A stretch of 64,000 nt of DNA from Capitella teleta. Lineage: Eukaryota; Annelida; Polychaeta; Capitellidae. The notes under the pieces are model-generated. The model saw only the letters and a program-made list of their open reading frames with translations, was not told where the DNA came from and ran no database searches. The first letter of the stretch is position 1. Each line of letters opens with the position of its first letter. Shown one piece after another: positions 25,096-35,200 of this stretch. The stretch is taken from positions 407,167 to 471,166 of the forward strand of contig KB308638.1 of assembly GCA_000328365.1 (NCBI GenBank), given 5' to 3'. The position numbers and the translations under genes were made by a program.

Positions 25096-25153
25096 CGCCA
25101 TTTATCGCTCACAGCTGCATCGTCTCCGATGCAGCTGTGAGCGATAAATGGCG
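25096..25153. repeat. Perfect 27-bp inverted repeat, 4-nt loop
   Basis: The left arm 25096-25122 begins CGCCATTTATCGCTCACAGC; the right arm 25127-25153 is its exact reverse complement; the loop is TCTC. It lies about 290 bp before the first exon seen of the transposase-like gene. Confidence 0.97.
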
Positions 25154-26219
25154 ATTAATGAAATGAAGTTATTGTAATAATTATGAATTTCAGTCTCCCA
25201 TTCAAGTCTGCAATAAAATCACATTTCATAGTGTCTTGCTATTTTCATTATAGGCCTTCATTTTGTTTGGCAATTATATTATGATAAAGGGAAGCACGAA
25301 ATATATGATTACCGTATTGTCTTTGTTATACTTATAAACACCCTCTAATTAAACGCGCATCCCACTTTTTCAAACCCGAAATAGATTATTTTATGTACAT
25401 GCCCACTAGCGTCAAGGTATTTATCGCAGCAAGCTCTCTGCTGACATCTCACTGTTACAGGTAGTGTCAGCAATCTCAGTTTTGAACAAGTTGTTTTGAC
25501 TTGATTCAGGAAATAGTATAAAAGGCAAGTTAAACACAGACAGCCTCCTGCTTGTCGATTTCACGAGTGAACTTATCAGCGCAAGAATGTTTCCCCAACT
25601 GCGCGAGTGAAAATTATGAGCCGATAAAACGCAATGCACTACATTGTATATACTATCAGCAACCATGCTTTGGAAATGTACAAACTAAGACTTAGACTTT
25701 ATGAGGTTACTTCAAACAATTTTTATAGATGAACATTAAATTTAAATCAATTAGCAGTGTAAGAGAATGTAATCCATGCTCAGCCTTAAATCAGAGCATG
25801 CACAGCCACGCACAGCGGGGCGCCACGACATTTTATTCGCGAAATAAATTTTCACATAATATTAAGAAGGAACTAACACAGTGGAGAACAAAATATGGAA
25901 AAATAGGAAAAGTCAAGTCATCACACAAAAGAAATATATCATATATATATATGGCACACTCGATTTCCTGTCTATCGAAATTAAAATTCGCATTCGATCT
26001 CCGGTATTGACAATTGAATCCTAAATTGCCTGAATGGTACATGTCTCATGTATATTCTAGTGCAAGTGCATTACAAACGGTGCGTTTCAGTTGTGCGATA
26101 GTGCAGTGACTGAACGAACTACTGGTGCTTTTCGTGAGATACATCAATTGATGAACATTTACAGACACGTTATTGTTTCCTTCTAACACAATTTGCGAAG
26201 TGCATTTATTTTAACAATG
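25154..26219. other. Intergenic, nothing recognised
   Basis: AT-rich with several short frames, none resembling a known protein. Confidence 0.4.
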
Positions 26220-26830
26220 GGGTTGCTACTGGATACATAAGAGTGCGAAAAGGATGCAGAACGTTTGTACAATAATGTCATGAAGTTGTCGGAGCACTAG
26301 CGGTGGTACATATCTCGATCTGGTTGTATAAGGTAAACTCAGAACTTTACAGCAGCACTTCTTTCATGTAACGTGAGCATAATTATTTACATTATCGCGT
26401 AATTTCCAGTGCACAGCCATAGAAATGCGAGCATTAACTTTTAAACAATTTAACTTCATGTGAGCAGTTACTAAAACGTGACATTAAAACATTAGTTCGG
26501 CAATACATATCGCGGGCAGCATTTTGAAAATTCTCTGCATTTGAACCAATAATAACACGTACCGAGGTGTCGACATGATTTGACCATTTTAATCCGCGAG
26601 TCATTTAGGTATATCGGAAAAAGATTCAAGGAATTGACATTTGGTACATTGAACAATATACCCGTAGGCATACTCTTATCAGGGTTGAATTTGACAAACT
26701 ATTCATAAGCAAATGTTTCACAGATACTAATCATGTTATCTATCGCACTACGATTAGGAGCTAGTAATGTAACATCATAGGCATAACAAAGACTGCCAAC
26801 ATAATTATTTGCAATATGTCAACCTATTCC
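26220..26830 (-). pseudogene. LINE family A, copy 2, decayed fragment
   Basis: Translating the minus strand gives GSLCYAYDVTLLAPNRSAID, then MISICETFAYE, a stop, FVKFNPDKS and IKMVKSCRHLG. Further on come NVLMSRFSNCSHEVKLFKS, CSHFYGCALEI and LSLPYTTRSRYVPPLV. These line up in order with the RT palm and thumb of copies 1 and 3 (YADDVTLMAP, FNSSKS, IEYTQKAIHLG, CTSFYGSPLW, RTRSKYIPSLV). The catalytic YADD is changed to YAYD and there are stops and frame changes, so this is a dead relic older than the other two copies. Confidence 0.8.
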
Positions 26831-26921
26831 ACTTTCCCTTTCACAAGCATGTGATAAGACATTATTAGGTGACACTCGAAGGTGTATTAGCCACTATATG
26901 GCAAGATTAGTTATATGGAGA

Positions 26922-26959
26922 CACAATATTATGCTAGCCACTACTAGCATAATATTGTG
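26922..26959. repeat. Perfect 16-bp inverted repeat, 6-nt loop
   Basis: CACAATATTATGCTAG at 26922-26937 is followed, after CCACTA, by its exact reverse complement at 26944-26959. Confidence 0.95.
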
Positions 26960-27075
26960 CATTTGCATGTAAATTGGGACACCGTTACTTGTGGTAGCTG
27001 AAAGTGGCGTGTTTGCATAATCGACACTAATGGCCTATGGACGAGGAAGCTTGCCCTCTGTGATCAATATGCATG

Positions 27076-27181
27076 CATTTCCCGAATGCCGCAGCATTGC
27101 ACTCCATTGCCATTAGATCAATACCTTTGGAGAGACTGCCAGAAGTGCAGTTCAATATGGAAGTGAGTTGAATCTTGAGAT
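27076..27181 (+). repeat. 106-bp direct repeat, left copy (promoter/exon 1 of PCBD)
   Basis: Nearly identical to 28111-28216 (offset 1,035 bp, only a few mismatches). This copy holds the 5' leader, the ATG and the first splice donor of the carbinolamine dehydratase gene. Confidence 0.93.
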
Positions 27182-27801
27182 GATCTGTCTTGTGTACATG
27201 TGCATGTATTCTATTCAGAACCTTGTGTTTTCATCTATATTAAGAGCCGTGTGTTTTCATTTGCTAATTTGTGCGTCTCCCCAGGTCACGAAACCGGTTC
27301 TGCTGACCACTGAAGAGCGGGCCACTTTGCTGACTCCTCTTCTAACCAACGGCTGGACTCCCGCTGAAGGACGAGATGCGATCGTCAAAGATTTCACCTT
27401 CAAGGATTTCAACGAGGCGTTCGGCTTCATGACGCGAGTGGCGTTGAAAGCGGACAAAATGAACCACCATCCTGAGTGGTTCAACGTCTACAACAAGGTA
27501 ACTGCATGCTTCTCATCTTACACTGATACCAAATAATCAAATAGCAAAGCTTTTAATTCAAAATATCACATGATTGTTTATGAATCAAGATTCCGGTTAA
27601 TTGTAGCTGACTCACCAAATTCTGTTTAAAGGAACTGTTTTTGATGAAGTATTTCTGGAGCATCTATCAATGCGGAGTTTTAAACTTGTAATTTTTGATT
27701 CGCAGGTCAAGGTCACACTCAGCACTCATGACTGCAATGGTATTTCTACTAAAGACACGACGCTGGCTAACTTTATGGACCGAGTGGGGAAGGCCAAGTG
27801 A
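27157..27801 (+). CDS. PCBD1: Pterin-4a-carbinolamine dehydratase, 3 exons
   Basis: Dehydrates 4a-hydroxytetrahydrobiopterin to recycle the cofactor of aromatic amino acid hydroxylases; the vertebrate protein (DCoH) also binds HNF1. Exons: 27157-27162 (only ATG GAA, then GTGAGT), 27285-27497 and 27706-27801. They join in phase 0 to give 104 residues, the same length as human PCBD1. Strong family blocks are [22 protein letters not shown], the active-site [12 protein letters not shown] and TLSTHD. The two-codon first exon is inferred from its perfect donor and from the fact that exon 2 opens in frame with the missing N-terminus. A second copy of exon 1 and its surroundings lies downstream (28111-28216). 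PCBD1 and PCBD2 cannot be told apart safely here. Confidence 0.95.
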
Positions 27802-28062
27802 AGAAGGCTTGAGTGTGGTGAATACTCGCTCTGCTCGGAATGGGATTTCAGTGATTATCCTGTGCGGGACTGGAAGCTGATGTTGTATCAAGTTGTATGT
27901 GCAAGTGTCTTAGTTGAATTATTGATTCCATCACTGGTATGATGGACACCTGACTTTTGTCAATCCATGCACTTTGATGATCTGATCTGTGGTTTTGTGT
28001 TATTTTGATCCATCATGGTAATTCTCACGTGTGTTGAAATAATTCATTGTATGCATGTACAT

Positions 28063-28068
28063 AATAAA
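28063..28068 (+). terminator. Poly(A) signal of PCBD gene
   Basis: AATAAA lies 262 nt after the stop codon and 43 nt before the duplicated promoter/exon 1 block begins. Confidence 0.6.
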
Positions 28069-28110
28069 GTAATCGATTCTAATTGGTCTACATGGTAATT
28101 ATTCTACTAA

Positions 28111-28216
28111 CATTTGCCGAATGCCGCAGCATTGCACTCCATTGCCATTAGATCAATACCTTTGGAGAGACTGCCAGAAGTGCAGTTCAATATGGAAGTG
28201 AGTTGAATTTTGAGAT
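28111..28216 (+). repeat. 106-bp direct repeat, right copy with spare exon 1
   Basis: It repeats the left copy including CAATATGGAAGTGAGTTG, so it still holds the ATG GAA codons and the splice donor. No PCBD exon 2 follows within the next 2 kb, so this copy is either an orphan promoter/exon or could drive another transcript. Confidence 0.9.
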
Positions 28217-28410
28217 CATATCAGGTCATATCGTCAGATCCCATGGACGTCCAGTAAGTGGGCAAACAGTTCGCCGACGACTTCGAAACGCGAGAGTCTC
28301 CGCCCTACGTCCTTTTAGAGGTCCATATTTACATATATCCCCATTGAACCGCCGTAACAGCCTCTGTTGGGCAGCACTTGCGGTGAATCTTTGGAAGCCC
28401 CAGGAGAGGA

Positions 28411-28448
28411 CTAGTATCCTATATGCTCTTTAGCATATAGGATACTAG
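28411..28448. repeat. Perfect 17-bp inverted repeat, 4-nt loop
   Basis: CTAGTATCCTATATGCT at 28411-28427, the loop CTTT, then its exact complement at 28432-28448. It is bracketed by the similar direct words GAGGACTAGTATCC and GAGGACCAGTACCC. Confidence 0.95.
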
Positions 28449-30440
28449 AGAGGACCAGTACCCTCATTCGCAGCGTGCGCTGAAGGTGCACGGTCTGTAT
28501 TGAGGCATGCACGCTCCATATTGATGACAATTCGAATCGGTAAACTTTTTTTGTAATAAAATGATAATTCAAAAATCACACTTAATTAAATGAAAATTTC
28601 ATCTGAAGTGTGAATGTGTGATTTTGCGTTAAACTGTTAAATCCCACCTCACATTAAACATCCTTGACGATTCCACGTACGTAGCTGAGAGAAAATCCAA
28701 CTCCGTATACCGGTAATTAATAATGAATGGATACTATACACATTAGCATATACTAGTATCCATGGTAAATAATTATAGTTTCTCTATGGGCTTTTCAAAA
28801 CGTGTAGTTTCTTTGGTTGCTCAGTGTGGTATAGTCCCACTCGCCCATCCCATGTTTAATTGTACAATATGCCAAGTCGTTTGAATGGCACGGCAGTGAA
28901 TTAAACTTAACTACTTCCATGCACACGTGTGTCACTCTTGATGTATGCTAGATAGTGGTTTACAGATCACAACACGCGCTCGTTTTAATTACAATGTATT
29001 GCCAAAAATAAGCGCCCTATGATTCGCATAACAAGTTACTCAAAGAGAGAAACTAGTAGGATACAGCGATCGACGTCAGCAACAGGTACGGACTTTTTGG
29101 AGAAATCTTTACCTTAATCATCGATAAAATTTATACCTTTGGATTTTTTTAGGGGTGTGCCAAAGTATTATCATTTACTCTAGGCCATTTGTTTTTTATT
29201 TTTGTTCTCATTCATCGAATGACACTTCCAAGTCATTTGTTTTCTCCTATTATCGCCCTCAGACCAATCCAGGATAATCATAACGTATAATCTGATAAAA
29301 TAATTGAATTTTGCTGAATGACTTAAATACGAAAAACCTCGAATTTTGAATTCTGCGTAAATAAAGAGTTTTACCGTACTGATAATTTCTCAACTCCATG
29401 CAATGATGAATGAATGATCAAACTCCCCAGGTGTAGCTGTGTGCATTATGTGCACACTATAGTTAATAGTATGTCATAATGGTGTGTGGGAACTGCTCCG
29501 CTCCTGGGGTAAGTATGAGTATGATACTATGGCATAGTGACTACGGTCTAGGCTGCTGCTTTGGTAGCTCCCCAGTATATAGACTATGCTACGGCTCTTT
29601 ACTCTACTTTGAGCTAGAGCCCGCATCTCTCATGGTAATTTTTTTTCTGGAGATAAGATTAAAAGTTTATTCATTCACTGAAGAAGAAAAAAAATGCAAT
29701 AATGAAGGATGTACAAAATAATGGTGAATGAATTGAATGCTTGAATGTATAACAATGGATGGGAATAAACAAACGATGCTTTGAATCTCAATCTACTCCA
29801 AATTTCAAATGAGAAGAACAAATTTTCATGATTGAAGTTGTAAAATAAATATAAGCACTTTAAGAATGTTAGGAAGCGATGTCTACTTTAAAGAATTAGG
29901 ATTTATGACAATGCATGCAAACAATAACATCATTGGTCTAAGTCAGCACAACTTCATAATCTGTAGTTGTCTCTGAGGGCTTTATCAGGGAGAATCACAG
30001 GGTCCACTAAATTTTAAATTTCGTTGAACTTATTGGTTTAAAATAGGCTGGGCATCGACACACATGGCTGAACTTGACCAGTTACATGGCGAACTGTTCT
30101 TAATTGGTCAGTTGCCGGAAGGGGCTTTACTTGATTAGGCTTTCTATCGGCACATCTGATACCCTGCAACATTCTCATCCATTTTAGATTTAGTATTCTA
30201 GCAATTTTTCAATGCATGTGTACGGTGATTTCAAAATGCACGGTTTGGTTTGGCTCTGCAGTCCCTGTAGCCTGAATATTGTGAATAGAATTGGATTATT
30301 TACTAGTATTTAATTGAGTTGATACACCAAATTGTCTTATACTCTTGGGAAGAAGTCTCCTTTTTTTTCTTTTCTTTTTTTCTCCAAGAAGATTGCAGAC
30401 CTAATCACCAAAGTAATATACATAATCTTCATTATATTCA
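28449..30440. other. Intergenic, nothing recognised
   Basis: Nearly 2 kb of AT-rich DNA. A frame at 29479-29721 has no family resemblance. No inverted-repeat element was noticed by eye. Confidence 0.4.
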
Positions 30441-30637
30441 GGAGAGGTGGTGGCCGAATGGTTAGCGTGCTTGCCTCGAAAGGGCTTGCCGCTGGCCACT
30501 GGAGGTTTGAAGCCAGCCACCAACCTTAAGGCACTTAACTCCTGCTTACCTCCTCGGACCACATAAGCCTTATACTAGTAGTTGCTTCAGCATCCCGAGG
30601 TTAAATAAGCCCACAAGAAAAAAAAAAAAAAAAAAAT
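30441..30637 (+). mobile_element. tRNA-derived SINE with poly(A) tail
   Basis: The head GGTGGCCGAATGGTTAGCG holds an A box (TGGCCGAATGG). The words CTTGCCTCGAAAGG and GGTTTGAAGCC (B box) follow at tRNA spacing, and a terminal CCACC pairs with GGTGG. The region resembles tRNA-Ser with a CGA anticodon. An unrelated body of about 80 bp and a poly(A) tract (about 30618-30637) follow, which is the SINE layout. The A and B boxes would form an internal RNA polymerase III promoter. Not a functional tRNA. Confidence 0.8.
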
Positions 30638-31088
30638 CTTACAATATTTGCATGTTACTTTCATTGGATGATGAATTGTGATATAGTCGTGCATATACTG
30701 GGTGCCTGGAGCTGTATGTGAAGCATGTTTTAAGTGTTCCTATGACCCAGAGAATGAATGTGTTATATTCACTCATCTGTGACATTAGTGCAGACATTAA
30801 AGTGCATGTTTCATGCTTCTTCGCTTGTAGTTTCATGTCCCTTGATATTTTTCACGTTGATTGCATCCTCACTTCTCAAGGAGCTACATAAAATCCTCTT
30901 TGCTAAATAAACACCGTAATCATTGCCATTCACTGGCCTACATCCAAAGTGCATCTCAAATGCTGTAATATTAGAATCATATCTGATCAAGTGATAATCA
31001 AACATTTCACGTTATCATCACTGATGTATCGATCTGTGATCACTTTTACAGGCTACAACTCTGACCTCTTGGAGGTCACATCAAGGTC

Positions 31089-31227
31089 ATGGCAGCCATG
31101 GAAGAGGAACTGATTGAGAAGGTGGAGTACACCCCTGAAACAGCTGCGAGGGATTCGGATATCCTGCTTCTGCACACTCAGTTTGGAAAAAAGGATGACA
31201 CGATTAACAGCCAAGTCTACCATTCAG
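31089..31227 (+). CDS. Possible alternative first exon (1a) of the anoctamin gene
   Basis: An open segment starts MAAMEEELIEKVEYTPETA and runs for 46 codons to QVYHS and the donor CAG/GTATTT. It ends in phase 1, exactly the phase needed to join the anoctamin exon at 32851 (which adds TG to make a Val codon). Exon 1b at 32283 ends in the same phase, so the two look like mutually exclusive first exons. No homology is recognised for its 46 residues; it may instead belong to another transcript. Confidence 0.5.
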
Positions 31228-32282
31228 GTATTTAAGTAAAGACTATTTAATTGATTTCAAGGTTATTATACATCAATTTATTAAATATAATTTGAATTAA
31301 GAGGAAATTAATTCACTTATATGAGTCAAAGTGATTCAAGATGTATATATTGGTTCAGCATCTTATCCCAATTCAAGTACCTTTTATTTCTCTTATGAAA
31401 GTTTTAAAGGTAGTTTTTTTTTCCTCCTCCTCATTGGCTGTTTATTTTGTTGGCGGTTAAAATAACAGCTTGTGTGTGGGTGTTTTTTTATGGCTGTGTG
31501 CTGCATTTGCGTGTACTGACATTCTTCTATTGATTTCCATCTTAAAGGGGACACAGCCATCTTAAAGATCACTCTTTTTGTTATGGATTTTACTCTGTGC
31601 ACAATTTAGAGATGAAGGTGAAAATGAAATATGTCGTCAATGTGCTGTCAGGTACTGTGGGGCCCATCTCTCAGATATAGCCACGTGTGTGAATCCTCTG
31701 CTTTCATTCATTCATTTAAGTTTATTGCATGTTTAGTGTTCACTACCTGTGTGCTATCTATGGCCAAGCCCACGGGCTGTTTACTGTGAAATTGCCGTGT
31801 TATCTTATCTCAGTTTATGATGTTTTAAACTCATGCATGGTAAATATTGCATGTATTGAATTTCTTTGATATATTGATGAATTATGTTATAAAATTTAGT
31901 CAGATTTAACTGATGATTTCTATACCGTATCAAGTTTATTTAGCCGGGTTTGACAGAAATTTTGTTGCAAATTTTTAATCGAAATTGAAGCACAATAAAA
32001 TGAATAAAAGTTAGATCTTATGTCATCTTTATTGCTTTAATCCTGATAATGGAGTAGATTTCAACGATAGAGACCAACATATTGGGAAGCACCGTAGTGA
32101 TAGGATTTCCTTGTAATCCTGACATAGCTAGGTTATAAATTTTTTATTTTATATGTGCTGTGAAGTGCTGTGAAATGTGAATTGCACTTGAGGGGCCCTT
32201 TAGCATGGGTAAGTGTTTGAGCATACCTCTGATTGGCTTCGTTAGCAACATCAGTGTATAAACAACATGGCTGCATATTAGC

Positions 32283-35200
32283 ATGGCATCAACCCACGAT
32301 CACATCCAGATTGAAGAAGAAATCGTAAAATCGGTTTCGCATCAGAATCTCATCAACATCGGCGATGACATAGAAAGCGGTGACCTTGAGGTGACCTTCC
32401 ATGAAGAAGGGTCAACGCCTCATGTTGAAGCAGCGTCATTGCAGCGCATCAGCGTGGAGGATGAAGTTGGCCAGCGCAGAGGGGTCACTGACCCTGCGAT
32501 CTCGATTCCGTTGCAAGGGACTGTGGTGGTGCAGAATGCCGATTCCTACGATTACACAAACCCTGTCTTTGTGAAGAACCGGGATTACGCTGATTTGTGG
32601 CCATCATCAAAACAGAACTTGGAGGAGTACAGGATAACGTTAGATGATGACACTGGAAAGACCTTGTGGGAAGAGTTTGGGGAAGAATGGAAGGAGCAGG
32701 ATTCATGCGCTTATTGCTGTTATGCTGTCTGCTGTTATTGCTGTGTAAAGAGAATTCAGAAAAAAGGTGTTTTAACTTCTAATAATGTGTTTATGATATG
32801 TAAATTTTATGCAAAATATATGCAAATGACATTTTTATATTTTTTTTCAGTGGCTCCCAGTCTGAATGGAGATCATGTGGATAATTCATTGTCAAAGGAA
32901 TTTGATCCCCCTGAGGTGAGTTGTCGATTAATTGATGATTTAATTTGGACGTTTATTTTATGCTTATGTCCATGTTGGCTTTCAGGAGTTAACTCATTCT
33001 ATGCTCATGACAGAGTTCACCTCCCATACCCATATGGTTTGAATGATTGATTCTAAAATTTCTTGTGTGAACAGTGTGGATGGATTTTACTTAATTCTGG
33101 CTGATGTTGTACATAATTGTTTCTTAAATTTTCTTGCATCATGCAAATAGCATTCTTGCTCTTGTACAAAGTGATTGTGGATTTTTTTTATTTCTGTTTG
33201 ATGTTGTTTGAAGGTTGTGGATGACACGGATAATGAGGACGCTTGTGATGAACAGAGAAAGGATGGCTTCAAACTCAAAATTTGGACTGGGGAAATATTC
33301 GAAGAACAGAGGGTACATTATATTATAGACAGTGCTTGATACCAAGGGGTCTTTGTTTGTTTGTTAGATTAACATTATGATAAGCTTGCTAATTAACCAG
33401 TTTGATTTATTTCTCAGCTTGACCTTTTCAGCATGCTTCTTCAACTCACGTCTGCTTTTGCATGCTTGCTTTTCAAATGATTTATTTGAGTAAATCATTT
33501 TATGTTTTGCTTTCTTGCAGGGTCGGAATATTTTTTTTGACGATGGCATCAGGCGTATTGACTACGTTCTGGCATATCCTTCCAAGTACAAAGATTCCTC
33601 TGAACAAGAAAATCAGGAAAAGAAACGTTTGGTGTTTGAGAGGAATCTCGAGGAAGAGGGCCTGGAGTTGGAACACGATATCGTGGTACGTGGCTGCTTC
33701 ACTTCCTGTCAATTTATTGTGAGTTTATTATAATCAGGATGGCCGCGAGATACAGTACACTAAAGTGCATGCGCCCTGGGAAGTACTAGTGCGATATGCT
33801 GAGATCATGAAGACTCGTATGCCCATTAAAGAGGTGTGGATTTATTGTTAATTAAGCAATCAATTTAGCATTGTGTCCCAGGTTCCTGATGAGATAAGGA
33901 GTCAGTCGATGTGGGAAATCATGGCTGATTACATGTCAGCGCTGCTCAGTCCATTCCAGTTGGACCCGGCTGTAGTTCCTCCCGTGCCCAAGAAGTTCAC
34001 CCATGTCTTTGAGCGTGACAAATCCTACCTGTATTCTTTTCGAGTTCTGTTGCTCCTTTTTTTACCATCTTCTTCTCTTTAGCTTTGCAATTCCTGAGCG
34101 GAAAGAGATGTTCTTCTCACACGCAGCCAGAAGTCGCATCACAGATTACATTCTGCGCAGGAAGAAATACTCTGACGAAGAATCATCAACTTTCTCCTTT
34201 GGTTTGAATCTTTTTCAGTCTGATAATTTTACTGATAGTTATTTTTTTCCAGGTATCAAGCGGTTGATTAGCATGCAGACTTATTCAGCTGCATATCCTC
34301 TGCATGAGGTAACTTTTTTCTCTGTTGAAGTAAGTTTTAGTGGATAAATGTTTGGTTTTAAGGGAAGCTGGAAGCCCTGGACCAGACCAAGCATGCGACG
34401 TCTGCTCTATGAGAATTGGGCGCACTGGCGTAATTGGTTCAAAGTTCAACCTTTGGATTACATTCGCGTGTATTATGGAGAGAAAACTGGGCTGTACTTT
34501 GCCTGGTTGGGGTACTACACATACATGCTGATCCCTGCCTCCATACTCGGCTTGGCGGTCTTCATCTATGGGGTGGTAACCATTGACGACAGTGTTGTGG
34601 CGTAAGTAAAGTGCCGAAGGGAGCATGCATTAATAGCATCGCATTTGATCGACAGCAAAGAGAGCTGCGACTGGAGCAATAACTTCACAATGTGTCCGTT
34701 GTGCAATAAGAGATGTCCATACTGGAATTACGCTGCCGTTTGCACGGATGTCTACGCCAGTCACATGTTTGACAATGCACTTACGGTCGCATTTTCCATG
34801 TTCATGGGGCTATGGGGTGAGGAAAAGTTAGGAGATTTGAAATATGTCATCTTCGATATATTTTTCTTCCTCAGGCACTGTGTTCCTGGAGTTCTGGAAA
34901 CGTGAACAGGCAGCGATTCAGTTCAAATGGAATCTCTTGAATTTCCAAGAAGAAGAGGTTTGAAACCATCCCTCTCATCTCACTCATTCTCACTGATTCA
35001 TCTTCAGGAACCCCCACGACCGGAATATTTGATCCGATTAAGTACATCGAAGTTCAAGAAGAAGCACAAAATCTCCGGGGTTTGACCATCTTGCAACTTT
35101 TCTGTATTTTATAAATCTTCAACTTTTAGCAAATGGAGCCATTCCTTCCTTTCTGGCGCAGGCGTGTCCCCGTGTTTGCTGCCTCTGCGTCCGTTATGCT

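Noticed and set aside
29479-29721. 80-codon plus frame with several Cys
   Set aside because: No family resemblance, no splice or start context, short and isolated.
30441-30520. tRNA-Ser gene
   Set aside because: A and B boxes are present but arms pair poorly, and a non-tRNA body plus poly(A) tail follows; a SINE explains it better.
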